A stretch of 57,499 bases of DNA from Gammaproteobacteria bacterium. Lineage in GTDB: Bacteria; Pseudomonadota; Gammaproteobacteria; Pseudomonadales; Azotimanducaceae. A model generated the notes under the pieces. The model had not been told where the DNA came from. It worked only from the letters and a program-made list of their open reading frames with translations, and ran no database searches. This document shows, one piece after another, positions 36,372-45,583 of this stretch; position 1 is the stretch's first letter, and each line of letters starts with the position of its first letter. The stretch lies in contig JAPPGK010000051.1 of the NCBI GenBank assembly GCA_028821405.1, positions 1-57,499 of the forward strand. The letters run 5' to 3'. The translations under genes were made by a program, and so were the position numbers.

Positions 36372-36812
36372 ACGAAGGCGTGGCGCTGGCTGGACCGGCG
36401 GCTCGCGAGGGTGCGCCCCCTTGTCCAGTCGAACGATGTCGACGCTACCGGCCCGGTAGTCTGGCGACGCTCGTGCGGTAGTCGCAGGCGGCTGACGCCG
36501 GCAACCGCAAAAACACCAACCGTGGTCGTTGATAGGCCGCGCCGTCTAATCCTAGTGTGTCCAATGCCTCTTGGAGTGCGGTGGAGGGGTTTGCCGGATT
36601 TCAGCAACGATCGCTTGGACCGGGTGCAGCGAACCCGTGAACTTTTGCGTGCTGGACGGTGGCGCAGGTTCACGCCGGCCCTGATGCCCATTGGCGTCCA
36701 TTGCGATGCGGAGAAGGCGACTTTGGGGACTGGTTGGAGGACGTCGGAAATGCCCGGGGGTTTTGAGATTCGAAGTGCGCTCGTGACGCGGTGCGGCAGC
36801 GGGAAGCGCGCA
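36372..36812. other. 441-base gap with hairpin
   Basis: No gene is supported. There is a CGTGAAC...GTTCACG inverted repeat around 36637-36678 and a start-like ATG 36750 in the frame of the next gene, but the stretch upstream of 36813 lacks a signal-peptide-like sequence. It probably holds the promoter of the secreted protein at 36813. Confidence 0.35.
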
Positions 36813-37802
36813 ATGCGACCGGCGGGCGGGGCGGTCAGACGCGTATTCGCGTCGTTGCTGTGCTGCGGCGCGTTGCTCGGCGTCGCCGCCAGCGCCGACG
36901 AGGGCGGCCGAAGCTGGTTCGACACTATCGCCGACTGGTTTACCGGATCGGACGACTCCACGGCGAATGCCACGCCGAACGATGTGCACCGCGCAAGCCT
37001 GGACATGCTTGCCGAGATCCAGATTCTGCGCGAGGAACTCGGTGCCGACGACTTTCCCGCCGAGGCGGAGGGCCAGGACGACCGTGCGCCGCTCCACGTC
37101 TATGCCAAGTCGCTCGAGGTGATGGGTAAGGTGTCGCGGGTCCAGCACCGGCTTGGCATGTCGGTCAGCAAGGTGGGCCAGATTCCCGTCAAGGTGATCC
37201 AAGCCGGGGATGTGTTCGCGAGCGTTTCCACGATTCTCGACGAACTGCGCAAGATCAAGTCGCAGATGGTGATCGCGCGGGAGATCGAGCCCGCGCCGCT
37301 CGAGGCCGGCAAGACGACCTCGATGGTGTACAAGAATCTGGCCGACGCTTCGTTTCTGCTCGACGGATTGGTTGGCAGACCACTGAACCCCAACGACGTG
37401 TATCTGAACACTCAGCATCTATTGGACGACTTGGCGCTGATCGCCGATCGTCTTCGTGCGCCGGTGAACGACGAAGCGCCTCCCGTCGAAGGTCGGAAGA
37501 CCCCGAAGGACGTGGCCCAGCAGGTGCTGCGGGCGAGCTACAAGATGGTGAACCTGCAGACGCGCCTGGGTATGGACGCCTCAAGCGTGCCGACGCTAAC
37601 CCTGGTGCGGGTAACGCCGTCGGAAGTATTCGATGCGACCAACATGCTGCTCGCGGAGACGATGCGGGTAAAGCACCACTTGGGCATTGACGTGTTGCGC
37701 GAGGAACGCGCGCCGCCCCGCAACAAGCAGCCTGGCGACGTCTTCGCCCAGATTCTGCTGGTCATCATGAACCTGGACGTGCTGATGGGCGCCGTCTCGT
37801 GA
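36813..37802 (+). CDS. Secreted helical protein of unknown function
   Basis: This 329-residue protein has a signal peptide (RRVFASLLCCGALLGVAASA, residues 9-28). The mature part is helical with a repeated pattern: NDVHRASLDMLAEIQILREE, HVYAKSLEVMGKVSRVQHRL, GDVFASVSTILDELRKI, NDVYLNTQHLLDDLALIADR, KDVAQQVLRASYKMVNLQTRL, SEVFDATNMLLAETMRVKHH and GDVFAQILLVIMNLDVL. These seven ~40-residue units look like a periplasmic helical-repeat scaffold. The next gene, a haem-type protein, begins 59 bases later, so the two may work together. The family is not recognised. Confidence 0.7.
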   Translation: MRPAGGAVRRVFASLLCCGALLGVAASADEGGRSWFDTIADWFTGSDDSTANATPNDVHRASLDMLAEIQILREELGADDFPAEAEGQDDRAPLHVYAKSLEVMGKVSRVQHRLGMSVSKVGQIPVKVIQAGDVFASVSTILDELRKIKSQMVIAREIEPAPLEAGKTTSMVYKNLADASFLLDGLVGRPLNPNDVYLNTQHLLDDLALIADRLRAPVNDEAPPVEGRKTPKDVAQQVLRASYKMVNLQTRLGMDASSVPTLTLVRVTPSEVFDATNMLLAETMRVKHHLGIDVLREERAPPRNKQPGDVFAQILLVIMNLDVLMGAVS

Positions 37803-37861
37803 CGGCATCGAACCACCCGACCGTGAGAAAGATCCCGCCGTTCGGAACGACAGGAGGATTC

Positions 37862-38455
37862 ATGCCATTGACTGCGTGGCGAGTGCTAGCAAGGTCCGGG
37901 ACACGAGGTTTCGCATTGTGCCTCGCACTCGGTGTCGCGATGGACGCCGGGTCCGCCGATGACGGAATCCCCCGTCGGCAGGTCGCCGACATGCTCTACG
38001 AGATGGCGTTCGCCAATCGCAAGGTCTACACGCGGGATGTCGTCCAGCGGCTCACCCTCGAGGAAGACGTGCTCACGGCATCGGAACGCTACCTGGACGA
38101 GAAGGGGCTGCCGTTGCCGGCGCAGATCTTCCGCCTCGGTGCCGAGGAGATCCTCGACAACACCGACGATTTCTGGATCGCGCTGCGCTCGCTCGACCCC
38201 ATCAACTTCGCGAACGGTCCGATAACGCCGGTCGAGGAGCAAGGCCTTCAAGCCGTCGCGGAAGATCCCTCCAAACCTTTCTACGCCGAGGAGAAGGGCC
38301 TCACGGGCCGCCCCAGTCTCGTTGCCGTCTATGCCGACGTGGCTAGCGTCGAGGCCTGCGTTTCGTGCCACAACGGGCACCCGAAGTCGCCGAAGCGCGA
38401 CTTCGAACTCGGCGACGTGATGGGTGGCGTCATTATCCGCTTGTTCCTCGATTAG
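37862..38455 (+). CDS. Tll0287-like (DUF3365) periplasmic haem protein
   Basis: This 197-residue protein has a signal peptide (residues ~10-34, FALCLALGVAMDAGSA). The C-terminus has CVSCHNGHPKSPKRDFELGD, a c-type haem site (CxxCH) followed by the family's DxxGGVIIRL ending. DUF3365/Tll0287 domains bind haem and act as redox or signal sensors, often fused to kinases; here the domain stands alone. ATG 37862 has AGGAGG six bases upstream. It is probably transcribed with the helical-repeat protein before it. Confidence 0.8.
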   Translation: MPLTAWRVLARSGTRGFALCLALGVAMDAGSADDGIPRRQVADMLYEMAFANRKVYTRDVVQRLTLEEDVLTASERYLDEKGLPLPAQIFRLGAEEILDNTDDFWIALRSLDPINFANGPITPVEEQGLQAVAEDPSKPFYAEEKGLTGRPSLVAVYADVASVEACVSCHNGHPKSPKRDFELGDVMGGVIIRLFLD

Positions 38456-38725
38456 GCGCCGCGCACCCAGAACGGCACCCGCCGGGGGGCCTTGACGCGC
38501 ACCCTCGCCCGCGTCACACGGCTCCGTCCGTTCGTACGGCCGGCGCAACGCCGGGTTCTCCCGGCGCGGCTGCGGAACTGCAACCCACCGCCCGCCGTTG
38601 GCTGTCCGACCCGCGCTGCGGATTGCCAATCCGCGGGCATGTCGTGTTCGCGAGTATCCGTGGGACAATGCCGGGCCAATGCGTACGCCGTCAGTGGCGC
38701 GCCCGCCGCACGAGGGAGCCCGGCA

Positions 38726-39886
38726 ATGCCGAACGAACCGATCTCCACCGAGGACGAGACGCGCCTTCTCGATGCCATCGACCGCTGGCTCGAGCGTGAC
38801 GTCCGGGACAAGGTGATGGCGCTCGAACGAGCGGACGAGTACCCCCACGAGATGGTCGCGCAGATGAAGGACCTCGGTCTGTTCGGGGCGACGATCCCGG
38901 TGGAGTACGGGGGACTCGGGCTGCCGGCCGGGACGTACGCGAAGATCGTCACGCGGATCTCCGAGGTGTGGATGTCCTTGACGGGCATCTTCAACTCGCA
39001 CCTCATCATGTCCAAGGCCGTTGAGCGATTCGGAACCGAGGCCCAGAAGGAGCGCTTCCTGCCGCGGTTCGCCAGTGGCGAAGTTCGGGGCGGCCTTGCG
39101 CTTACCGAGCCGAACTGCGGAACGGACCTGCAGGCCATCCGCACGACTGCCCTTCGCCAGGGCGACAACTACACGATCAACGGTACCAAGACCTGGATCT
39201 CCAACGGGATCGAGGGCGGTTGCTTCGCCCTGCTGGTCAAGACCGATCCGGCGGCCCAACCACGGCATCGGGGTATGAGCCTGTTCCTCGCCGAGAAGGG
39301 CAATGGCCTCTCGGTCGGCACAAAGCTCGGCAAGCTCGGCTACAAGGGCATCGACTCGGCTGAGCTGGTGTTCGAGAACTACCAAGTGTCGGCCGACAAC
39401 CTGATCGGTGGCGAGGAGGGGCAGGGGTTCTACCAGACCGTCGGCGGCCTGGAACTCGGTCGCATCAACGTCGCGGCCCGGGGCGTGGGGATCGCCAACG
39501 CGGCGCTCAGGGAGGCAACGTCGTATTCGCAGCTGCGCGAAACCATGGGCAAGCCGATCTGCGAGCACCAGGCGATCCAGATCAAGCTTGCCGACATGGC
39601 GACGCGCTGTCAGGCGGCACGACTGCTGACGGAATACGCCGCGTCGGCCTACGACCGCGGCGAACGGTGCGACATGGAGGCGGGAATGGCCAAGCTCTTC
39701 GCCACGGAAGCCGCCCTGACGAACGCCCAGGAGTGCATGCGCGTCCACGGCGGCTACGGCTATTCCACGGAGTTCCCGGTGGAAAGGCTCTACCGGGATG
39801 CGCCGCTATTGTGCATCGGCGAGGGAACCAACGAGGTCCAGCGCACTATCATCGCCCGACAACTCGTCGCCAGGAATCCGGTATGA
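38726..39886 (+). CDS. Acyl-CoA dehydrogenase
   Basis: This 386-residue flavoenzyme has the full three-domain family layout. ALTEPNCGTD (~125-134) binds FAD/substrate, KTWISNG (155-161) follows, HGGYGYSTEFPVERLYRDA (341-359) is the signature and E366 in IGEGTNEVQR is the catalytic base. It would make a trans-enoyl-CoA from an acyl-CoA; the chain length is not evident. The CoA-transferase gene starts inside its stop codon (ATGA), so the two act in one catabolic route: activate an acid, then dehydrogenate it. The nearest alternative is a glutaryl/isovaleryl-type dehydrogenase. Confidence 0.9.
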   Translation: MPNEPISTEDETRLLDAIDRWLERDVRDKVMALERADEYPHEMVAQMKDLGLFGATIPVEYGGLGLPAGTYAKIVTRISEVWMSLTGIFNSHLIMSKAVERFGTEAQKERFLPRFASGEVRGGLALTEPNCGTDLQAIRTTALRQGDNYTINGTKTWISNGIEGGCFALLVKTDPAAQPRHRGMSLFLAEKGNGLSVGTKLGKLGYKGIDSAELVFENYQVSADNLIGGEEGQGFYQTVGGLELGRINVAARGVGIANAALREATSYSQLRETMGKPICEHQAIQIKLADMATRCQAARLLTEYAASAYDRGERCDMEAGMAKLFATEAALTNAQECMRVHGGYGYSTEFPVERLYRDAPLLCIGEGTNEVQRTIIARQLVARNPV

Positions 39887-41070
39887 CCCTCCCGCTGGCA
39901 GGGCTGCGCATCCTCGCAGCCGAACATTGGGCTGCCGGGCCGTACGCCACCGGCTACCTGGCGGACCTCGGCGCCGATGTGATCAAGATCGAGAACCGGC
40001 GCCAGGGGGGCGACGCCTGCCGTACCCTGGGTCCGTTCTACCTCGGCGAGGACGACTCCCACGTCTTCCAGGCTTTCAATCGCAACAAGCGTTCGCTGAC
40101 GCTGGATCTCAAGAAACCGGACGGGCAGGAGGTGCTACGTCGACTGGTGGCCACGGCGGATGCCTTCATGCACAACCTGCGCGGCGACCAGGCGGCGAAA
40201 CTCGGCCTCACCTATGCGGACCTGGCGCCGTCCAACCCGAAGATCGTCTGTGCCCACATCTCGGCGTACGGACGCGAGGGGGAGCGGAGCGACTGGCCGG
40301 GTTTCGACTACCTGATGCAGGCCGAGGCGGGCTTCTTCTCGCTGACCGGCGAGCCTGATGGGCCACCGTCTCGGTTCGGGTTGTCCATGATCGACTACAT
40401 GACCGGTGCCACGACCTCGACGGCCATACTGGCGGGGATTCTCGGGGCGCGGGAGTCCGGAAAGGGGCGCGACATCGATGTGACGCTGTTCGACGTTGCC
40501 ATGTACCAACTCACCTACCCCGGCGCCTGGTATCTCAACGAGGCCTTTGTCACGCGTCGGGTCGCCCGGTCGAGCCACCCCTACGCCGTACCGTCCCAGC
40601 TATACCGGACCCGGGACGGCTGGATCATGGTGATGGCGCAGAACCAACGGTTCTGGGGGTTGTTCTGCGATCTGATCGGGCGGCCCGATCTGAAGGCGGA
40701 CCCGCGCTTCGAGGATTCGGACGGGCGCTACGAGAACCGCGACGCCCTGACCGGCGAGTTGGATGCGCATCTTGCTTTGCACGATACCGCAGCCTGGATG
40801 GACACGCTGGGCGGCCATGTACCGTGTGCGCCGGTACACGATGTCGCAGAAGCGATGGAGAACCCGTTTTTCCGAAGCCGCGGCGGGGTACGGGATGTGC
40901 CTCACCCCGCCCGGTCGGACTTCAAGCTGATCGCGAGCCCGTTCCGACTCGATGAACCCTCGCCCGATCGACCCGGGCCCCAACTCGGCGAGAACACCGA
41001 CGACATCCTGGCCGAGCTCGGGTACGCGGATCACGAGGTCGCGGCGTTGCGCGATTCAGGTGTCGTCTAG
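39883..41070 (+). CDS. Class III CoA-transferase (CaiB/BaiF family)
   Basis: This 395-residue family III CoA-transferase moves CoA between carboxylic acids through an aspartyl-CoA intermediate. D171 in GLSMIDYMTG is the catalytic residue. GLRILAAEHWAAGPYAT and LGADVIKIEN near the N-terminus and NRNKRSLTLDLKKPDG are family hallmarks. It overlaps the acyl-CoA dehydrogenase stop by 4 bases and should feed that enzyme. The substrate cannot be read from the sequence. Confidence 0.9.
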   Translation: MTLPLAGLRILAAEHWAAGPYATGYLADLGADVIKIENRRQGGDACRTLGPFYLGEDDSHVFQAFNRNKRSLTLDLKKPDGQEVLRRLVATADAFMHNLRGDQAAKLGLTYADLAPSNPKIVCAHISAYGREGERSDWPGFDYLMQAEAGFFSLTGEPDGPPSRFGLSMIDYMTGATTSTAILAGILGARESGKGRDIDVTLFDVAMYQLTYPGAWYLNEAFVTRRVARSSHPYAVPSQLYRTRDGWIMVMAQNQRFWGLFCDLIGRPDLKADPRFEDSDGRYENRDALTGELDAHLALHDTAAWMDTLGGHVPCAPVHDVAEAMENPFFRSRGGVRDVPHPARSDFKLIASPFRLDEPSPDRPGPQLGENTDDILAELGYADHEVAALRDSGVV

Positions 41071-41099
41071 CCCGCCTATCTCACCAGCCGGTTGTTGAC

Positions 41100-42563
41100 G
41101 TGACGAAACTCTTTAGGAATTTGACGATTGCCGGGTGCCTTGCCGCGTTGTGCCTCTCGTTGGGGGCGGATGCCGCCACGGTCGAGCTTTCGCCCTGCGA
41201 CCTTTCCGCCAAGGACGGCCGGGAGGAAGTGGATGCCGAGTGTGGGACCCTGGCCGTGCCGTTGGATCCCAGCGATCCCGACGGCGAGACCATCGAACTC
41301 TTCATCGCCCTCGTGCCCGCGCTTGCCGAACAACCGTCGCCTGATCCTCTGGTCGTCATTGCGGGCGGGCCGGGGGAGGCGGCGACGCGTTTCTACGTCA
41401 CGGCGGAGGCCGCCTTCTCGCGTATTGTCCGCCAACGGGACATCTTGCTGGTCGACCAGCGGGGTACCGGTCGGTCGGCGCCGTTGCAGTGCGATAGCAG
41501 TCAGGACGACCCGTTCCTGACCGCGGCTGGTGTCGGTGACGTGATCGACGCGAGCGTGCGCTGCCTGGAGGCGCTCGAGAACGATCCGCGTTTCTTCACG
41601 ACCAGCGTTGCTGTTCGAGATCTCGACGCGGTTCGGGAGGCGCTGGGTTACGAGCAGTTGAACCTCTACGGGGTCTCCTACGGCACCCGGGTCGCCCAGC
41701 ACTACGTGCGCCGGTTCCCGAACCGTGTTCGACGGGTCGTCCTGGACAGCGTCGTGCCGCCGGACGTGGCCTTGGGGCCGGACGTGGCCTTGGCCAGTCA
41801 AGCGGCGCTGGACGCGTTGTTCGAACGGTGCCAGGCGGACGACGGTTGCCGGCGCGCCTTCCCCGGTCTGCGGCAGCGGTTCGAAGCGCTACTTGCGAGG
41901 CTCCGGGCGGAGCCGGTGGAGGTTGTCGTCGATCATCCCCGAACGGGCGAGACCGTGGACATCGTGGTCGACCATTGGATGCTCATCGGCGTGGTCCGCC
42001 TGCTCGTCTATCACCCCCAGACCGCAAGCCTGCTGCCGGTTCTCATCGATGCCGTCGAGGGGGGCGACTACCGGTCGCTGGCGACCCAGTCGTTTCTGAT
42101 CGCGGAGGGCATTGAGGACCTATCCATGGGGTTGAACAACGCTGTCGTGTGCACGGAAGACGTGCCGTTCCAAGGCCAGGTGGATCTTGACGCGCAGGCG
42201 GCCACCTACATGGGCACGGCGTTCATCGAGATCATGACCGGCATCTGCGGCCATTGGCCCCGGGGGGTCCTGGACGATGATCTGCACAAGCCGTTGGTCA
42301 GCGACAAACCGGTCCTGCTCCTCTCCGGCGAATTCGATCCGATCACCCCGCCGCGCTATGCCCGCCAAGCGGCTGCCAGGCTTTCCAACGCGGTGCAGGT
42401 CGTCGGTCGTGGCCAGGGACATGGGATGTTGGTGGTCGACTGCGTGCAGCGATTGATGGCCGAGTTCCTCGATGTCGACGAGGCGAGTGCGCTGGATCTG
42501 GGCTGCGTCGACCGCATCCGCCCGTTTCCGATCTTCACCTCGCGCATGGGCCCTGGGCCGTGA
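41100..42563 (+). CDS. Secreted alpha/beta-hydrolase (tripeptidyl-aminopeptidase-like)
   Basis: This 487-residue exported hydrolase has a signal peptide (residues 8-26). The oxyanion-region motif AGGPGEA is at 88-94 and the nucleophile is S193 in GVSYGT. Asp sits in LLSGEFDPITPP (~400) and His in GRGQGHGM (~440). The C-terminal TAP-like domain makes a proline iminopeptidase/tripeptidyl aminopeptidase type likely, though an esterase is possible. The start is GTG 41100; the stop overlaps the next gene's GTG by 4 bases, tying it to the ABC transporter. Confidence 0.85.
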   Translation: MTKLFRNLTIAGCLAALCLSLGADAATVELSPCDLSAKDGREEVDAECGTLAVPLDPSDPDGETIELFIALVPALAEQPSPDPLVVIAGGPGEAATRFYVTAEAAFSRIVRQRDILLVDQRGTGRSAPLQCDSSQDDPFLTAAGVGDVIDASVRCLEALENDPRFFTTSVAVRDLDAVREALGYEQLNLYGVSYGTRVAQHYVRRFPNRVRRVVLDSVVPPDVALGPDVALASQAALDALFERCQADDGCRRAFPGLRQRFEALLARLRAEPVEVVVDHPRTGETVDIVVDHWMLIGVVRLLVYHPQTASLLPVLIDAVEGGDYRSLATQSFLIAEGIEDLSMGLNNAVVCTEDVPFQGQVDLDAQAATYMGTAFIEIMTGICGHWPRGVLDDDLHKPLVSDKPVLLLSGEFDPITPPRYARQAAARLSNAVQVVGRGQGHGMLVVDCVQRLMAEFLDVDEASALDLGCVDRIRPFPIFTSRMGPGP

Positions 42564-43312
42564 TCGAAGTCGAGGGCCTGGTCAAGCGATTCGGCAAGGT
42601 CGAGGCCCTGCGAGGCGTCGACTTCGCCGCGGCCGATGGCCAGATCACGGGGCTGCTGGGACCGAACGGCGCAGGCAAGTCCACGACACTGCGCATTCTG
42701 TGCACGGTGTTGAAAGCCGGCGGCGGGACCGCTCGCGTCGGCGGCATTGAGGTGCGCGACGATCCGATGGCCGTTCGCCGCCGGATCGGCGTCTTGCCCC
42801 ACAACTCGAACCTCTACGGCAACTTGTCGGCACGGGAGAACGTCGCGTACTACGCGGCGTTGCAGGGGCTTCGGGATCCCGCGCTCACGACAGCGGTCGA
42901 TCGAACCGTGGAGCGTCTGGGTATTGAACCGTTCGCCCACCGGCGGGCGAAGGGATTCTCGCAGGGGCAGCGCTTGCGCGTGGCGTTGGCCCGTGCGCTG
43001 GTGCACGACCCGGATACGTTGATCCTGGACGAACCCACCAATGGCCTCGACGTGATGGCGACCCGCGTGCTGCGGGACGTGATCCGGGAACGCCGGAACA
43101 GTGGCTGCTGCGTGCTGTTCTCCAGCCACATCATGCAAGAGGTGGCCGTGCTTTGCGACCGCATCGCCATCGTCGCCGAAGGCAAGGTGGTGGTCGATGG
43201 CACCGCCGCCGAGATCCGTGCCGCCACGGGGTGCGATGACTTGGAGGATGCGTTCGTCCATGCGGTGGAAGTGGCCGACTCGGATCGCCGGGCGGACCCA
43301 GGTCGCCACTGA
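42560..43312 (+). CDS. ABC transporter ATP-binding protein (NatA-like)
   Basis: This 250-residue ATPase subunit has a Walker A GPNGAGKS (34-41), a signature loop FSQGQRLR in place of LSGGQ, a Walker B LILDEPTNGLD and the H-loop SSHIMQE. The NatA/drug-export type pairs with the permease at 43328. The GTG start overlaps the hydrolase stop. With the permease it probably exports an ion or small molecule; the substrate is unknown. Confidence 0.88.
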   Translation: MIEVEGLVKRFGKVEALRGVDFAAADGQITGLLGPNGAGKSTTLRILCTVLKAGGGTARVGGIEVRDDPMAVRRRIGVLPHNSNLYGNLSARENVAYYAALQGLRDPALTTAVDRTVERLGIEPFAHRRAKGFSQGQRLRVALARALVHDPDTLILDEPTNGLDVMATRVLRDVIRERRNSGCCVLFSSHIMQEVAVLCDRIAIVAEGKVVVDGTAAEIRAATGCDDLEDAFVHAVEVADSDRRADPGRH

Positions 43313-43327
43313 CCAGGGCGGGGCTTG

Positions 43328-44509
43328 ATGTCGGGTCTTGGGGTCGTCTTCCGCAAGGAGTTCGTCGACAGTCTGAGGGAGCGCCGCTCGGTGATATCGG
43401 CGCTGGTATTCGGTCCGCTGCTCGGTCCGATTCTGTTCGTCGTGCTGACCAGCTACGCCGTCAACCTGCAGATCGACGAATCGGAGCAACCGATCGTCGT
43501 GCCGGTCGTCGACGGCGGCGACGCGGAGAACCTCATGTCGCACCTCTACCGGCGTCAGATCGACGTCGACCATGATCGATTCGCCGACCTCGATTCGCTC
43601 CGGGAAGCCGTGCGCGGGGGCGATGTGGACGTGGGTCTCGTCGTGGATCCGGACTTCGGCGAAGCCTTGCGCACGGGCAAGCCGGCGCGGGTGTGGATCG
43701 TTTCCGACACCGCCAACAACACGGCTCGGCGCGCCGTCGTGCGGCTGACCTTGGCCCTTCGCGAATATGGCAGCGGAATCGGCAAGCATCGACTGGCGCT
43801 TCGGGGAATCGATCCCAATCTCGCGGTCCCCGTGGCGGTACTCACGGACGATGTCTCGACGCCTTCCGGCCGTGCCGTGATGCTGCTCGGCATGATGACC
43901 TATTTCCTGCTGTTCTCGACCCTCCTCGGCGGTGCGCAGGTTGCCATCGATACCACGGCGGGCGAGCGGGAACGGGGCTCGCTGGAGCCGTTGCTCGCGC
44001 TCGCCGTGTCGCGGTCCGAAATGGTGTGGGGGAAGATGGGCGTGACCTTCGTTTTCATGGCGGTCTCGCTCGCGATCTGCGTTCTCTCATTCGCCATCGC
44101 GGTGCGATTCCTGCCGCTGGCGGAGATCGGCATGACCGCCAACCTGACGCCCTTGGTCTGCGTCGGCATCTACGTGACGATGCTGCCGTTCGCGGCCATG
44201 GGCGCCGGCGTGATGACCATCGTCGCGTCCTACACGAAGTCCTTCCGGGAGGCTCAGACCTACACCAGCATCGCCATGGTCGCGCCACCGCTACCCATCA
44301 TTCTCGTGGTCCTGAACCCGGTGCAACCATCGGCGGTGCTCATGCTGGTGCCGAGTCTTTCCCAGCATCTGCTGGTGACGGAGCTCGTCAAGGGCGAGGT
44401 CTTCGACCCGTTGCACCTGTTGATTTCAGGCGTCGCGACCCTCGCCGTCGGCGTAGTCTGTGGTCTCGCGACGGTACGACGCTATCGCAGCGAAGCGCTC
44501 TTGATTTGA
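43328..44509 (+). CDS. ABC transporter permease (NatB/ABC-2 type)
   Basis: This 393-residue ABC-2 membrane protein has an N-terminal membrane helix (about 18-42), a large external domain (about 45-175, DVGLVVDPDFGEALRTG) and then five or six helices (MMTYFLLFSTLL, GVTFVFMAVSLAICVLSFAI, LVCVGIYVTMLPFAA, SIAMVAPPLPIILVVL and more). The layout matches NatB. ATG 43328 lies 16 bases after the ATPase gene. It forms the transporter with the NatA-like subunit. Confidence 0.88.
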   Translation: MSGLGVVFRKEFVDSLRERRSVISALVFGPLLGPILFVVLTSYAVNLQIDESEQPIVVPVVDGGDAENLMSHLYRRQIDVDHDRFADLDSLREAVRGGDVDVGLVVDPDFGEALRTGKPARVWIVSDTANNTARRAVVRLTLALREYGSGIGKHRLALRGIDPNLAVPVAVLTDDVSTPSGRAVMLLGMMTYFLLFSTLLGGAQVAIDTTAGERERGSLEPLLALAVSRSEMVWGKMGVTFVFMAVSLAICVLSFAIAVRFLPLAEIGMTANLTPLVCVGIYVTMLPFAAMGAGVMTIVASYTKSFREAQTYTSIAMVAPPLPIILVVLNPVQPSAVLMLVPSLSQHLLVTELVKGEVFDPLHLLISGVATLAVGVVCGLATVRRYRSEALLI

Positions 44510-44594
44510 GCACGGGCCGCGCTAACCCACAGCGCCACAAAAGCCGCTGCCTGGCGCACCGCCATTCGGCCCCGGCACCCAGCCCGACCTTCGG

Positions 44595-45494
44595 CTAACG
44601 CCGAAGAGTCCGACAGGCTGCTAGGTCAAGGAGTTCTCTCTCCGCGGTTCGCCGGGTGGCACGTCGGGCGAGGTCGAGCGGCGTTTGTCCTTGTGCATCC
44701 CGGGCGTCGAGGTCGGCACCGGCACTTGCCAGGGCTCGGATGGCATCGCCCCCCGTGCCGCGAGCGGCCAGGAGATGCAGCGGGGTTCGCCCTGCAGCGT
44801 CGAGGACGTTGGGATCCGCCCCGTGGTCGAGGAGAATGCGCACCTTCGCGCCGTGGCCGTGGTTGGCGTCGTGGTGAAGCAGCGTCCGGTCGCCCGCGCC
44901 TTCGTTGATGTCCCAGCCGTGGTCCAGCAGTCCCGCGATGCCGTCCGGCAACGCGGCCGAGGGCATGAACTTGATCGGTCCCCGGTTCGGGTCGGCCCCA
45001 TGTTCCAGCAGAAACCGGGCACCGCCAACCTCGCCCTGACGGAGCTTCCAAGATAACGGGGTGTCGCCATTGAAATGCACGGTGGTCTGGACATTGATGT
45101 CGGCGCCGTTGTCGAGGAGCAGCTTGGCCAGCGCCGTTGATCGCCAGTGGTGTATCGCCTGCGCGATACCCCGCCCGGCGGTGAACTCCGCGCCGACCAC
45201 CGCGCGATCCGCCCGGATTTGGGCGCGTACGTCGGCGAGCCGATCCCCGAGCACGGCATCGCGAAACTCCCGCACCGGACGCGGGATCAGCAGTTCGGCG
45301 ATCTCTAGGTGCGCCTTGTGGTAGCAGTGGCCGTCGTTCTCGGCCACGCACGCATGCAGCAACGGGGATGCCCGGTAGCCGTCATGGGCGAGAAGGCCGG
45401 GTGTCCGGGCGAGTGTTTGCCGGGCGGCGTCGACATCGCGGTCGCGGAACGCAGCAAGGAAGGATCGTTGGCCGCTTTCAAGGCGGGACGTCAT
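44595..45494 (-). CDS. Ankyrin-repeat protein
   Basis: About 299 residues from ATG 45494. Ankyrin repeats run from about residue 125 to the end: LAKLLLDNGADINVQTTVHF, GARFLLEHGADPNRG, GIAGLLDHGWDINEG, KVRILLDHGADPNVLDAAGR and ALASAGADLDARDAQGQTPL. There is no signal peptide, so it probably mediates protein contacts in the cytoplasm. Longer starts at 45518 and 45578 are possible, but the latter would leave only 5 bases to the divergent lipoprotein gene. Confidence 0.8.
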   Translation of the reverse strand: MTSRLESGQRSFLAAFRDRDVDAARQTLARTPGLLAHDGYRASPLLHACVAENDGHCYHKAHLEIAELLIPRPVREFRDAVLGDRLADVRAQIRADRAVVGAEFTAGRGIAQAIHHWRSTALAKLLLDNGADINVQTTVHFNGDTPLSWKLRQGEVGGARFLLEHGADPNRGPIKFMPSAALPDGIAGLLDHGWDINEGAGDRTLLHHDANHGHGAKVRILLDHGADPNVLDAAGRTPLHLLAARGTGGDAIRALASAGADLDARDAQGQTPLDLARRATRRTAERELLDLAACRTLRR

Positions 45495-45583
45495 GGCAGT
45501 CAGGTTGTCGGGCGGCATTGGGCAGAATACGCTTGGCACCGGCGGACTTGGTCGGGACACGGTAGCACTCATCGACATCGATC

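Noticed and set aside
37886-39748. 620-codon minus-strand frame
   Set aside because: Antisense to the haem protein and acyl-CoA dehydrogenase.
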